Source: Sphingomonadales bacterium BRH_c3
GTDB taxonomy: Bacteria > Pseudomonadota > Alphaproteobacteria > Sphingomonadales > Sphingomonadaceae
Direction: 5' to 3'
Assembly: GCA_001515985.1 (NCBI GenBank)
Contig: LOET01000097.1
Coordinates: 1-57,595, forward strand
DNA: 57,595 nt
Shown here: piece after piece, positions 1-8,834 of the stretch
Layout of the letters: each line of letters opens with the position of its first letter
Position numbering within the stretch: the first letter of the stretch is position 1
Made by a program: the position numbers and the translations under genes
Notes under the pieces: model-generated
Told to the model about the DNA's origin: nothing
Databases searched by the model: none
The model's input: only the letters and a program-made list of their open reading frames with translations

Positions 1-1145
1 GTATCGGCGGGCCAGGTTTCGCGCATGAAGGCAACGCATTGGCCCAGGTCGAGCGGGAAATCGGCCGGTTTCGGCGTGGACCATGCCTTCCATTCTGCAT
101 GCGCTTCAGCCCCGGCGTCGAAAGAAATGATCGAATTGTCTTCCCACAGCGCCGCCGCTTCGGCGAATTCGTCCATCGCGCAGCAGATCGCCAGATCGGT
201 CATATAGACCCGGTTCAATTCCTCCGGGTCGGGATGAATATGCACAAGCCGCTGCTCGGTGCGGTCGAGTTCGGGACAGGTATAACCATCTGTTGTCGCT
301 TCACCCAGGCGCGCGCCCACTGCGATGACCAGATCGGCCTGCTTGACGCGCTCGACCAGCTTGGGGTTGGGGCCGTAGCCAAGATTACCGGCATAAACCG
401 GTGAAGAAGGCGAAATTGCGTCCTGCCGCCGGAACGCCGTTGCAACCGGCAGGCCGATTCGTTCGGCGAATTGCCGGAAGTATTCGCGTGCCTTGGGGTT
501 CCAGCCAGCCCCACCGATGATCGCAATCGGGCTGGCCGCATCACCGATCAGCGCCATCAGCGCTTGCATCGCATCGGGGCAGGCGGCTTGCGATGGCCGG
601 GTTACGAAGGGGCGCGGTTTAGCCTGCGTGGCATCATCCAGCATGTCTTCGGGCAGGGCAAGCACCACCGGGCCGGGGCGGCCCGAGATCGCAGTGGCAA
701 AGGCACGTGCGACGAATTCGGGGATGCGGTCGGCGCTTTCGATCCGCGCCGCCCATTTGCAGATCGGGCTGAAGAAGGCCGGGAAGTCCACTTCCTGAAA
801 CCCTTCGCGCTCGCGCATCGAACGGTCGACATCGCCCACGAACAGGATCATCGGCTGCGAATCCTGATGCGCCACATGCACACCGATGCTGGCGTTGGTC
901 GCGCCCGGGCCGCGCGTAACAAAGGCAATACCTGGCCTTCCGGTCATCGTTCCATCTGCGCAGGCCATGAAAGCGACACCGCCTTCCTGGCGGCAGGTGA
1001 CTAGATCGATTTCGTCGCGGCCATGCAGCGCATCTAGCACTTGCAGGAAGCTTTCGCCGGGAACGGTGAAGATGCGGTCTGCGCCTTGTTCGATCAGGCA
1101 TTCGACCAGCAGCTTTGCGGCATCGGGAGTTGGGCGTGCAGTCAT
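1..1145 (-). CDS. Thiamine-diphosphate-dependent enzyme, acetolactate synthase-like (partial, C-terminus outside window)
   Basis: The reading frame starts at the ATG at 1145-1143 and runs off the left edge with about 381 residues visible. Residues 1-170 form an N-terminal ThDP-binding (PYR) domain: the start MTARPTPDAAKLLVE, the catalytic-type glutamate in TCRQEGGVAFM (E54) and the signature FVTRGPGATNA. A central domain of the acetolactate synthase fold follows, containing a VIAVGARLGE segment. The C-terminal ThDP-binding domain lies outside the window. The family makes or breaks C-C bonds next to a carbonyl (acetolactate synthase, benzoylformate decarboxylase and similar). No small regulatory subunit is seen nearby, so a catabolic or uncharacterised family member is as likely as a true IlvB. 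The family assignment is strong; the substrate is unknown. Confidence 0.88.
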   Translation of the reverse strand, partial: MTARPTPDAAKLLVECLIEQGADRIFTVPGESFLQVLDALHGRDEIDLVTCRQEGGVAFMACADGTMTGRPGIAFVTRGPGATNASIGVHVAHQDSQPMILFVGDVDRSMREREGFQEVDFPAFFSPICKWAARIESADRIPEFVARAFATAISGRPGPVVLALPEDMLDDATQAKPRPFVTRPSQAACPDAMQALMALIGDAASPIAIIGGAGWNPKAREYFRQFAERIGLPVATAFRRQDAISPSSPVYAGNLGYGPNPKLVERVKQADLVIAVGARLGEATTDGYTCPELDRTEQRLVHIHPDPEELNRVYMTDLAICCAMDEFAEAAALWEDNSIISFDAGAEAHAEWKAWSTPKPADFPLDLGQCVAFMRETWPAD

Positions 1146-1283
1146 GTTGCGGGGCTTAAACCTGCCTTGCAAACGAAGCAATCTATCCACAGGTCACCAT
1201 GAACAGGGATGCTTAATGTCCCGCCTTGCGACAGCCCGGAATCAGGGCGCGCGAAATGGTTAGCATCGGGTTAAGAAACCCCC

Positions 1284-1475
1284 ATGCGTAGGAACCTGGT
1301 ATTGACCGACGAGCAGGCAAGGCACCCATTTCGGGCGCTGTTGCCGGCGCATGTCCGCAGCAATGAATATGAGGCACCCGCCGAAGTGCTTTGGAAGCTG
1401 ACGCGCGAAGATGTGCGCGGCTTCGCCACCGCCTACTTCGCGACATTCGCAGCGGTGCTCGTTTTCTTCGCCTAA
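1284..1475 (+). CDS. Small hypothetical protein (63 aa) with a hydrophobic C-terminus
   Basis: This 63-residue frame lies in the gap between the divergent ThDP enzyme and the convergent MFS gene, so it is not a shadow of another gene. It overlaps the last 4 bases of the MFS gene tail to tail. The first 45 residues are charged and polar. Residues 46-63 (GFATAYFATFAAVLVFFA) are hydrophobic and could be one membrane segment ending exactly at the C-terminus. No clear ribosome binding site precedes the ATG. I do not recognise a family. It may be a small tail-anchored membrane protein or a chance frame. Confidence 0.45.
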   Translation: MRRNLVLTDEQARHPFRALLPAHVRSNEYEAPAEVLWKLTREDVRGFATAYFATFAAVLVFFA

Positions 1476-2782
1476 ACCGGCCCCGCCTCCAGTTCGGCCC
1501 TGTGCAGCTGCCGCCCCAGGTATGCAGAAATCAGGCACATCGCCGCGCTGAGCAGCAATTGTTCCACCACCGGCACGCCAATCGCGCTTAGCGCCATGGC
1601 GACCAGCGCACCGCCCACCATCGCGCCGGAATTGACGATGTTGTTCGCGGCAATCGTGCGCGCCGCGGCATCAGGCGAGCAGCGGGTGGTGAGAAATGCG
1701 TAAAGCGGCACAACGAACATCCCGCCCGCAACCGCTATCCCCAGCAGGCACAGCATGATGACTGTGGCCAGCGGCCAGGCCAGAAATTCGCTTACGCTGA
1801 GAAGTTCGGTCGGCTGGTCTGCGTGCCACATGCGGCACACGAGGTAGAAGGCGATCACGAACAGGCCCATCACGATCACCGAGGCTGGTGAATAGCGCGC
1901 CGATACGGTGCCCTTGAGCAGCGCGTTGATCGATATCGATCCGATTGCCACCCCTACCGAGAAGATCACCAGGAACAGGCTGGCGACTTCCTTGCTTGCC
2001 ATAAGCGTGTTCTTGGCCAGCGGCGGGAACTGGATGAACAGGACGGCTCCAATGGTCCAGAAAAAGCTGATCGCCAGTATCGCATAATAGATCTGCCGAT
2101 CGAGCATCGTTTTCCTGATCAGCCCGATCGATGCGCGAATGATGTGCCAGTCGAGCTTCTCGTAATCGGCAATGGGCGGGGCAGCGGGGACCTGGCGGCT
2201 TGTCAAATAACCTATGACGGATGTTGCGATGATGCCGCCGGCAGCCCATTCGACCGGGATCCATCCGGCCAGAATGGTACCGGTCAGAATCGCGATATAG
2301 GTCCCCGCTTCGACCAGGCCGGTGCCCGCCAGCACCTCGTTTCGTTTGAGATGCTGCGGCAGGATGGCGTATTTGATCGGGCCAAGAAAGGTCGATTGCA
2401 CGCCGGTAAGGAACAATGCCAGCAGCAGCAGCGGGATCGCCAGCGTATCGACTGAAATTCCGCGCCAGGCGAGATAGAGCCCGCTTGCACCGATCAGCAT
2501 CAGGCCGATCTCGCACATCTTCACCGTGCGGATGATCTTCGCCTTGTCGCGCATATCGGCGAGCTGCCCCGCCAGCGCCGAAAGAATGAAGAAGGGCAGG
2601 ATGAACAGCGCCGATGCCACCGCACTGAAGATGCCTTCGGCGCTTTCATCATCATAGACGCTGTAAACCACGAACAGCACCATCGCGGTCTTGTAGAGAT
2701 TGTCGTTGAAGGCGTTGAGCAACTGGGTGCAGAAAAGCGGCAGGAAGCGCCGCTGGCGCAGCAGATGCGTTGAAGTGCTCAT
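1472..2782 (-). CDS. MFS transporter, LplT/lysophospholipid-carrier type
   Basis: The 436-residue protein has about twelve hydrophobic segments typical of the major facilitator superfamily. The N-terminus FLPLFCTQLLNAFNDNLYK and the segment FLGPIKYAILPQHL are characteristic of the LplT family and of the MFS half of LplT-acyltransferase fusions, which flip lysophospholipids across the inner membrane. The acyltransferase and AMP-ligase domains found in the fused relatives are absent, and no such gene follows directly. The neighbouring divergent gene is pgsA, so a link with phospholipid metabolism is plausible but inferred. Family assignment is good; the lysophospholipid substrate is by analogy. 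Confidence 0.82.
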   Translation of the reverse strand: MSTSTHLLRQRRFLPLFCTQLLNAFNDNLYKTAMVLFVVYSVYDDESAEGIFSAVASALFILPFFILSALAGQLADMRDKAKIIRTVKMCEIGLMLIGASGLYLAWRGISVDTLAIPLLLLALFLTGVQSTFLGPIKYAILPQHLKRNEVLAGTGLVEAGTYIAILTGTILAGWIPVEWAAGGIIATSVIGYLTSRQVPAAPPIADYEKLDWHIIRASIGLIRKTMLDRQIYYAILAISFFWTIGAVLFIQFPPLAKNTLMASKEVASLFLVIFSVGVAIGSISINALLKGTVSARYSPASVIVMGLFVIAFYLVCRMWHADQPTELLSVSEFLAWPLATVIMLCLLGIAVAGGMFVVPLYAFLTTRCSPDAAARTIAANNIVNSGAMVGGALVAMALSAIGVPVVEQLLLSAAMCLISAYLGRQLHRAELEAGPV

Positions 2783-2897
2783 CCAATCAGCCCCGCTGCC
2801 GCCTCATCGCAGATGATCCTAGGGTGGGGGTGAGCGGTGAACAAGCCTTTGCAGCCATCTTTTGCCCGGCGCCGCAACGCGCTAATGAGTGCACCCT

Positions 2898-3491
2898 ATG
2901 CTGACCTTGCCCAACATCCTCACCCTGTCCCGGATCGGCGCGGTGCCGCTGCTCGCCTTCTTCCTGTGGTGGCCAGATTGGCATATGGGCTATTTGATCG
3001 CTTTCGTGCTCTACAGCCTGATGGGCATTACCGACTATTTCGACGGCTATCTCGCGCGCTCCAGCGGGGCAGTGTCCAGGCTCGGCATCTTCCTCGATCC
3101 GATCGCGGACAAGATCATGATAGCCGCTGTTATCCTGGTGCTTACCGCACAGGGCGTGCTGCGCGGCCCCTATGTCGGTGACATGCATGTGATTGCCGGG
3201 CTGATCATTCTGGTGCGGGAGATCGCCGTGTCGGGCCTGCGCGAATTCCTGGGCGGGCTGCAAGTCTCGGTGCCGGTGACCAAGCTTGCCAAGTGGAAGA
3301 CGACCTTCCAGATCATCGCGCTGGGTGCGCTCATCCTTGGGCGCGGGCTGCCCGAATGGAACATGGACATTGGCGGGATCGAGGCCAATGTGCCGCACAC
3401 GGTTGGCCTCACGACACTTTGGGCGGCTGCGATCCTGACGCTGATGACGGGGTGGGATTACCTGCGTGTCGGCCTCAAGCACATGGACTGA
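2898..3491 (+). CDS. pgsA: CDP-diacylglycerol--glycerol-3-phosphate 3-phosphatidyltransferase
   Basis: PgsA makes phosphatidylglycerol phosphate from CDP-diacylglycerol and glycerol 3-phosphate in the inner membrane, the committed step to phosphatidylglycerol and cardiolipin. The CDP-alcohol phosphotransferase motif is complete: D46-YF-D49-G50-YL-A53-R54, then G63, D67 and D71 in GIFLDPIAD. Several membrane helices surround it and the length of 197 residues fits the family. A GTG at 2889 would add three residues; I prefer the ATG at 2898 because MLTLPNILTLSRI is the usual PgsA beginning. The gene is divergent from the LplT-like carrier, with about 115 bases between their starts. Confidence 0.95.
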   Translation: MLTLPNILTLSRIGAVPLLAFFLWWPDWHMGYLIAFVLYSLMGITDYFDGYLARSSGAVSRLGIFLDPIADKIMIAAVILVLTAQGVLRGPYVGDMHVIAGLIILVREIAVSGLREFLGGLQVSVPVTKLAKWKTTFQIIALGALILGRGLPEWNMDIGGIEANVPHTVGLTTLWAAAILTLMTGWDYLRVGLKHMD

Positions 3492-3609
3492 ACAGCTGCT
3501 GCGAATCAAATAATCGGGCATGAAAACACCCGGCGTCTTGAAACCAAATGCGCTTCTGGCGCGTATTAGAGGCAGGAACTGAGCGCTCGCAAAGCGAAAG
3601 GCCGCGAAC

Positions 3610-3948
3610 ATGAATGGTTTGATCTGGCCAGCGGCATTTGCCGCAGCCAACATCAACTTCTTGGAAAGCATTTGGGGATACCAAGGCCCCATGAGCGCCA
3701 CGCTTTCCACCTTGATTGCCGCCTTTCTCAAGATTGGCTGGGTCGCCATCGTCTTCAATGAAGTGCGCGGCGTGATCATGGCTGTGCCGGTCCTCTATGC
3801 GATGTATCAGTCAGGCGGGTCGCTCATGGCCCTGTGGCTCGGTTTCTGTTCGCTGGCGGGTATCGCCCTGTCAGTGGTGGTGCCATTGTTCGCGGCGCGG
3901 AAGTTTGAGCGTTTCGCCAAGTCACGGCTCGCACCCGCCAAGGCCTGA
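3610..3948 (+). CDS. Hypothetical integral membrane protein (112 aa)
   Basis: This short protein has two to three hydrophobic stretches: residues 29-48 (TLSTLIAAFLKIGWVAIVF), 55-68 (VIMAVPVLYAMYQS) and 72-95 (LMALWLGFCSLAGIALSVVV), ending in a basic tail with KFERFAKSR. The ATG at 3610 is the only sensible start. It stands alone between pgsA and the convergent oxyR gene, with only 9 bases between the two stop codons. I do not recognise the family. It looks like a real small inner-membrane protein because the hydrophobic pattern is clean and no gene lies opposite. Confidence 0.6.
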   Translation: MNGLIWPAAFAAANINFLESIWGYQGPMSATLSTLIAAFLKIGWVAIVFNEVRGVIMAVPVLYAMYQSGGSLMALWLGFCSLAGIALSVVVPLFAARKFERFAKSRLAPAKA

Positions 3949-3957
3949 CGCCTTGCG

Positions 3958-4854
3958 CTAACCTTCGCGCAATTCCTCCGCCAGCAATTCAAACTCTTCC
4001 GAACGCGGGCTGTTCTTGCGCCAGATCAGCGCGATCTCGCGCTTGGCATTCTTCGCCCGCAATGGCCGTGCGACCACATCGGTGCCGTTGAGGATTCCGG
4101 CATCGAGCGCCATCTCCGGCAGCATCGTTAGGCCCAGATCATTGTCCACCATCTGCACCAGCGTGTGCAGCGAAGTGCCGATCATGGTGGCAGAGGCGCG
4201 CAGTTCGGGCCGGTTGCAGGCGGCCAGCGCATGTTCCTTCAGGCAATGCCCGTCTTCCAGCAGCAGCAGCCTGCCTTCGTCGATCATCGAGGCAGGGATC
4301 GAATCCGGCGGGTCACGCGGGTCATCCTTGGGAAAGGCGACATAAAGCTGGTCATCGGCGATATGCGCCATCTCCACCTCGCCGGTGGCAAAGGGCAGGG
4401 CCAGCAGTACGCAATCGACCCGCCCGTGCTGGAGCGATTCGACCGCGTCGTGGCTGGTTTCCTCGCGCAGCATCAGCTTGAGCTCGGGCCGCTCGCGCTT
4501 CAGCCGCGGCAGGATGCGCGGCAGCATGAAGGGTGCGATTGTGGGGATCACGCTCATCCGCAGCGTGCCCGAAAGCGGCTTGCCCGCTGCCTGCACCAGA
4601 TCCGAAAGTTCCTCCGCCTCGCGCAGCAGACGGTGCGCCTTTTCCACCACCTGCTCGCCCAGCGCGGTAAAGCGCACCACCCGGCGGCTACGCTCGACCA
4701 GGGTCACGCCCAGCAGCGATTCGAGCTCGCGAATCCCCGCCGAAAGCGTCGATTGCGAGACGAAGCAACTTTCCGCCGCGCGCCCGAAATGGCCGTGCTC
4801 GTGCAGGGCGACGAGATATTGCAACTGCCTGATGGTGGGGAGGTAGGTGGACAT
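3958..4854 (-). CDS. oxyR: LysR-family peroxide sensor, OxyR-like
   Basis: OxyR activates peroxide-defence genes when two cysteines form a disulfide. The N-terminal winged helix (IRQLQYLVALHEHGHFGRAA) is followed by the substrate-binding-type regulatory domain. The two redox cysteines are visible: C204 and C213 in DGHCLKEHALAAC, with the same 9-residue spacing as C199/C208 of E. coli OxyR. The ligand-pocket segment MSVIPTIAPFMLP also fits OxyR. The frame is open to an earlier start at 4914, but MSTYLPTIRQLQ at 4854 is the standard OxyR beginning, so I chose it (298 aa). No catalase or peroxidase gene lies beside it, so its targets are presumably elsewhere. Confidence 0.9.
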   Translation of the reverse strand: MSTYLPTIRQLQYLVALHEHGHFGRAAESCFVSQSTLSAGIRELESLLGVTLVERSRRVVRFTALGEQVVEKAHRLLREAEELSDLVQAAGKPLSGTLRMSVIPTIAPFMLPRILPRLKRERPELKLMLREETSHDAVESLQHGRVDCVLLALPFATGEVEMAHIADDQLYVAFPKDDPRDPPDSIPASMIDEGRLLLLEDGHCLKEHALAACNRPELRASATMIGTSLHTLVQMVDNDLGLTMLPEMALDAGILNGTDVVARPLRAKNAKREIALIWRKNSPRSEEFELLAEELREG

Positions 4855-5156
4855 GCTGCCTATGCATTTAGCCCGACACGGCGAAGGCGCAAAGTCCCGC
4901 AGGATGGAACACATGGAACACGGTTATGGGAAAAGAATTCCGCCGGAGGCAGGGCGGCGATTTGCGTGCGTGAATTGGCGGGGCGGGAAGGGGCGGTCAT
5001 ACCGCAAAGATAGGCGCGCGCGGCAGTGTAGGAAACTCGGCGGGGACGCTGAGCTTTTCCTCCCCTCTCTTGAGGGAGGGGGTCTCACGGTCTAGCCTTC
5101 GCGTCTCCGCGCAAGAGCTTGCCCGGATCCCGACACCCGCCGCACGCAGGTAGCCC
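4855..5156. other. Intergenic region, no gene seen
   Basis: About 300 bases between oxyR and rnd. Frames here extend only from the antisense of oxyR and carry no recognisable protein. Near 5062-5082 a short CCCTC/GAGGG inverted repeat could form a small hairpin, but it lacks a T tract and lies upstream rather than downstream of oxyR. I see nothing else. Confidence 0.5.
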
Positions 5157-6359
5157 TCACTCCGCCGCCAGCGCCTCTTCCATCTCGGCCTGCATATCGT
5201 CGATATGCGTCATGGTCAGCTTGCCGCGCTTCACCGCGAAGGCAAGCTTGCCTTCCACCAGTTGCAGCGCGTCGCGCCCGAAAATGTCATATCGCCAGCC
5301 CTGCAGCACCGGCAGGTCACGCACCCCGGCGGCGAGCGCCTCCATCTCTTCGGCCCGCGTCAGCAGCCGAGTGGCGACGTCAATCTCGCGGCTGCGGATC
5401 TTGAGCAGCAGCTTGAGGAGGTCCGCCACCAGCGCGCCTTCCTTGCCCAAAGGCGCGCCGCGCTTCATCTTTTCGGGAATCTCGTCCTTGTCGATCGGCT
5501 CCGCCTTTTCGAGCACTTTCATCAGCCGCTTGCCGATGTCATTGTCGCGCCAGGCGGATGAAAGCCCGCGCACCTTGGCCAGATCGGCCTGCTGGCGCGG
5601 CGGGTGGCTGGCGATGTCGGCCAGGGTCTCATCGCGCATGATCCGGCCGCGCGGGATATTCTTGTGCTGCGCTTCGCTTTCGCGCCACGCCGCCAGAACC
5701 TTGAGCCGCCCCAGTACCTGAGGATTGCGCCCGGACTGGCGAATTCGCCGCCAGGCCTGGTCAGGATCGATCAGATAGTTGGAGGCATCTGCAAGCTTGT
5801 CCATTTCCGCGTCGAGCCAGTCGCCGCGCCCGGTCTTGATCAGCTTGTTCAGGATCCTGGGGAAGATTTTCGAGAGATGCGTCACGTCGCCGATGGCATA
5901 TTCAATCTGCCGGTCAGTGAGCGGGCGGCGGCTCCAATCGGTAAATCGCGCGCCCTTGTCGATGGTGATGTCGAGCCAGGCTTCGACGAGATTGGCATAA
6001 CCGATCTGGTCGTTCTGGCTGATGGCCATCATCGCGATCTGCGTGTCGAAGATCGGGTGCGGGGTTTTTCCGGCAAGGTTGACGATGATCTCGACATCCT
6101 GCCCGCCGGCATGAAACACCTTGAGCACATCCTCATTTTCCGTCAGCAGCCGCAGCAGCGGGGCAAGGTCAATGCCATCTGCCAGCGGATCGATCGCGGC
6201 GGCCTCTTTATCATTCGCGATTTGCACCAGGCACAGTTCGGGCCAATAGGTGTTTTCGCGCATGAATTCGGTATCGACCGTCACGAATTCGGAAGTGGAA
6301 AGGCGCTCGCACAGCTGTGTCAGAGCGTCAGTTGTGGTAATCAGATCGTGTATTTTCAT
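5157..6359 (-). CDS. rnd: Ribonuclease D
   Basis: RNase D trims the 3' ends of tRNA precursors and other small RNAs by 3'-5' exonuclease action. All DEDDy catalytic residues are visible: D29 and E31 in VTVDTEF, D88 in VFHAGGQD, and Y154/D158 in YAIGDVTHL. An HRDC nucleic-acid-binding domain follows (around residues 205-285, containing NIPRGRIMRDE). The frame is open upstream to 6515, but the preceding residues look like translated non-coding DNA, and MKIHDLITTTDAL at 6359 is a normal family start, giving 400 residues. The gene is divergent from aspS with about 180 bases between. Confidence 0.94.
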   Translation of the reverse strand: MKIHDLITTTDALTQLCERLSTSEFVTVDTEFMRENTYWPELCLVQIANDKEAAAIDPLADGIDLAPLLRLLTENEDVLKVFHAGGQDVEIIVNLAGKTPHPIFDTQIAMMAISQNDQIGYANLVEAWLDITIDKGARFTDWSRRPLTDRQIEYAIGDVTHLSKIFPRILNKLIKTGRGDWLDAEMDKLADASNYLIDPDQAWRRIRQSGRNPQVLGRLKVLAAWRESEAQHKNIPRGRIMRDETLADIASHPPRQQADLAKVRGLSSAWRDNDIGKRLMKVLEKAEPIDKDEIPEKMKRGAPLGKEGALVADLLKLLLKIRSREIDVATRLLTRAEEMEALAAGVRDLPVLQGWRYDIFGRDALQLVEGKLAFAVKRGKLTMTHIDDMQAEMEEALAAE

Positions 6360-6540
6360 CCGTCTTTTCTTTGTGTGGGGCGGAGTACCGCCCTCGGGCC
6401 TTGCGGCCCATTTCGGAAGGGGAACCTTGACAAAGCCACCCTCTTCCCCTGTTAGCGCGCGCTTGAAACGCACACGGGCTTGCGCGCTTTTGCATGGGCG
6501 CGCCCATAGCGCCATACACCCGAATTTGGAAAGATATTAG

Positions 6541-8337
6541 ATGCACGCCTATCGTACCCACAATTGCGCACAGCTTGGTGAAGCGAATGTTGGCGAATCC
6601 GTCCGTCTTTCGGGCTGGATCCACCGCAAGCGCGACCATGGCGGGGTGCTGTTCATCGACCTGCGCGATCATTTCGGCATTACGCAGATCGTGGCGGACG
6701 AGGATTCGGCTGCATTGCCGGTGCTGGAAAGGCTGCGACTCGAATCGGTCGTGACGATCGACGGCAATGTGAAGGCGCGCACGCCCGAAACGGTGAACAA
6801 GGATTTGCCGACCGGCGCGATCGAGGTGTTCGCGCGCGAGGTAACGATCCAGAGTGCCGCCGAAGAACTGCCGATGCCGGTTGCGGGTGAGCAGGAATAC
6901 CCTGAGGATATCCGCCTGAAATACCGCTTCCTCGATCTGCGCCGCGAAACGCTGCACCGAAACATCATGACCCGCGTGGCGGTGGTGGCTGACATGCGCG
7001 AGCGGATGCGCGCGGTGGGCTTCAACGAATTCTCGACCCCGATCCTGACCGCTTCCAGCCCAGAGGGTGCGCGTGACTTCCTGGTCCCCAGCCGCATCCA
7101 CGCGGGCAAGTTCTACGCGCTGCCGCAGGCGCCGCAGCAGTACAAGCAGCTGCTGATGGTGGCCGGGTTCGACCGCTATTTCCAGATCGCGCCGTGCTTC
7201 CGTGACGAAGACCCGCGCGCAGACCGGCTGCCGGGTGAATTCTACCAGCTTGACCTGGAAATGAGCTTCGTAACGCAGGAAGAGGTGTGGGAGACGATGG
7301 AGCCGGTGATCGCCGGCACGTTCGAGGCGTTCGCCAATGGCAAGCATGTAACGCCAGCGGGCCGCTTTCCGCGCATCCCCTATGCCGAAGCGATCCTGAA
7401 GTATGGCACCGACAAGCCCGATCTGCGCAACCCGCTGATCATCAGCGATGTCTCGCAGCATTTCCAGCAGTCGGGCTTCGGCCTGTTCGAGAAGATCGTG
7501 GGCGGCGGCGGCGTGGTGCGCGTGGTTCCTGCGCCCGGCACGCATGAGAAGAGCCGCAAGTTCTTCGACGACATGAACGATTGGGCACGCAAGGAAGGTT
7601 TCGCGGGGCTGGGTTATGTCACGCGCAAGCAGGGCGAGTTTGGCGGGCCGATCGCCAAGAACCACGGGCAAGAGGGTATGGAAGCGCTCTATGCCGAGCT
7701 CGGCCTGGGCGAGAATGACGGGCTGTTTTTCGCTGCGGGCAAGGAATCCGATGCCGCCAAACTGGCCGGCGCCGCGCGCATCCGCGTGGCCGAGCAGCTT
7801 GAGCTGATCGACCGGAACCGCTTCGAACTCGCCTGGATCGTCGATTTCCCGTTCTACGAATATGACGAGGACGAAAAGAAGGTCGATTTCAGCCACAACC
7901 CCTTCTCCATGCCGCAGGGCGGGCTCGACGCGCTGGAGAACCAGGATCCGCTGACCATCAACGCCTATCAGTATGATCTGGTCTGCAATGGCTATGAGAT
8001 TGCATCGGGATCGATCCGAAACCATCGGCCCGAAACCATGGTCAAGGCGTTCGAGATTGTCGGCCTCAGCAAGGCGGACGTCGAACAGCAGTTCGGCGGC
8101 ATGTACCGCGCTTTCCAGTATGGCGCGCCGCCGCATGGCGGGATGGCCGCCGGGGTGGACCGGATCGTGATGCTGCTGTGCGGGGCGCAGAACCTGCGCG
8201 AGATCACCCTGTTCCCGATGAACCAGAAGGCCGAAGACCTGCTGATGGGCGCGCCCAGCAGGCCCGATCCCAAGCAGCTGCGCGAATTGCATCTGCGTGT
8301 GGTCGAGCCGCCGAAGAAAGAGGGTGAAGGAGCATAA
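6541..8337 (+). CDS. aspS: Aspartate--tRNA ligase, probably non-discriminating (Asp/Asn)
   Basis: Class II synthetase that charges tRNA-Asp. The order is the bacterial one: N-terminal OB anticodon-binding domain ([19 protein letters not shown]), class II motif 2 ([19 protein letters not shown]), a GAD insertion, and motif 3 near the C-terminus ([13 protein letters not shown]). The length of 598 residues is standard. His33 in the RDHGG segment is the residue associated with non-discriminating AspRS, where E. coli has Leu; such enzymes also charge tRNA-Asn for later amidation by GatCAB. That would fit alphaproteobacteria lacking AsnRS, but it is an inference from one residue. No strong Shine-Dalgarno is seen before the ATG. 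Confidence 0.96.
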   Translation: MHAYRTHNCAQLGEANVGESVRLSGWIHRKRDHGGVLFIDLRDHFGITQIVADEDSAALPVLERLRLESVVTIDGNVKARTPETVNKDLPTGAIEVFAREVTIQSAAEELPMPVAGEQEYPEDIRLKYRFLDLRRETLHRNIMTRVAVVADMRERMRAVGFNEFSTPILTASSPEGARDFLVPSRIHAGKFYALPQAPQQYKQLLMVAGFDRYFQIAPCFRDEDPRADRLPGEFYQLDLEMSFVTQEEVWETMEPVIAGTFEAFANGKHVTPAGRFPRIPYAEAILKYGTDKPDLRNPLIISDVSQHFQQSGFGLFEKIVGGGGVVRVVPAPGTHEKSRKFFDDMNDWARKEGFAGLGYVTRKQGEFGGPIAKNHGQEGMEALYAELGLGENDGLFFAAGKESDAAKLAGAARIRVAEQLELIDRNRFELAWIVDFPFYEYDEDEKKVDFSHNPFSMPQGGLDALENQDPLTINAYQYDLVCNGYEIASGSIRNHRPETMVKAFEIVGLSKADVEQQFGGMYRAFQYGAPPHGGMAAGVDRIVMLLCGAQNLREITLFPMNQKAEDLLMGAPSRPDPKQLRELHLRVVEPPKKEGEGA

Positions 8338-8456
8338 GGGGCGCATAAGCGCGGCGCAAAGTCGCAGAAGCGAATTCCTATGCCTCTTGCGCTGCGCCGA
8401 TCCGTTCATTAGGGCGAATGACGAAATTCAAAAACCCCATAAGCAGAGGGAACATT

Positions 8457-8693
8457 ATGAGCGATACTGCCGACCGCGTGCAGAAGATTGTTGTCGAGCA
8501 CCTTGGTGTCGAGGCCGACAAGGTCACCCAGGAAGCCAGCTTCATCGACGATCTGGGCGCAGACAGCCTCGACATCGTCGAACTGGTGATGGCGTTCGAA
8601 GAGGAATTCGGCGTCGAAATCCCTGACGATGCGGCTGAAAAGATCACCACCGTCGGTGACGCCACGAAATATATTGAAGACAACAAGGGCTAG
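8457..8693 (+). CDS. acpP: Acyl carrier protein
   Basis: The 78-residue acidic protein carries growing fatty acyl chains on a 4'-phosphopantetheine arm. The attachment serine is S37 in [11 protein letters not shown]. The frame is open from 8418, but the ATG at 8457, preceded by an AGAGGGA ribosome site, gives the canonical start [17 protein letters not shown]. fabF follows about 140 bases downstream, the usual acpP-fabF pairing of fatty acid synthesis. A hairpin lies between the two genes, which may allow acpP to be expressed at a higher level than fabF. Confidence 0.97.
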   Translation: MSDTADRVQKIVVEHLGVEADKVTQEASFIDDLGADSLDIVELVMAFEEEFGVEIPDDAAEKITTVGDATKYIEDNKG

Positions 8694-8752
8694 GTCCTTC
8701 ACGTCTTTCGCCCGCACCGAGGTGGCAGCGCCATCGCATTGGCGGGATATTG

Positions 8753-8782
8753 ACAGGCTCGGCCCCTTGGGGTTGAGCCTGT
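8753..8782 (+). terminator. Hairpin between acpP and fabF, possible (partial) terminator
   Basis: ACAGGCTC at 8753-8760 pairs perfectly with GAGCCTGT at 8775-8782, and the intervening bases (GGCCCC and GGGGT) extend the stem. No long T run follows, so termination may be weak or the hairpin may protect the acpP message end. Confidence 0.5.
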
Positions 8783-8834
8783 TGCATTCTGGTCGCTCGA
8801 AAGTGCGATCCTGAACTGGAATACGGAGAAATCG

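Noticed and set aside
6328-8409. 693-codon minus-strand frame opposite aspS
   Set aside because: It is the antisense of a complete aspS; the residues are rich in Arg, His and Ala as expected for a shadow, with no domain.
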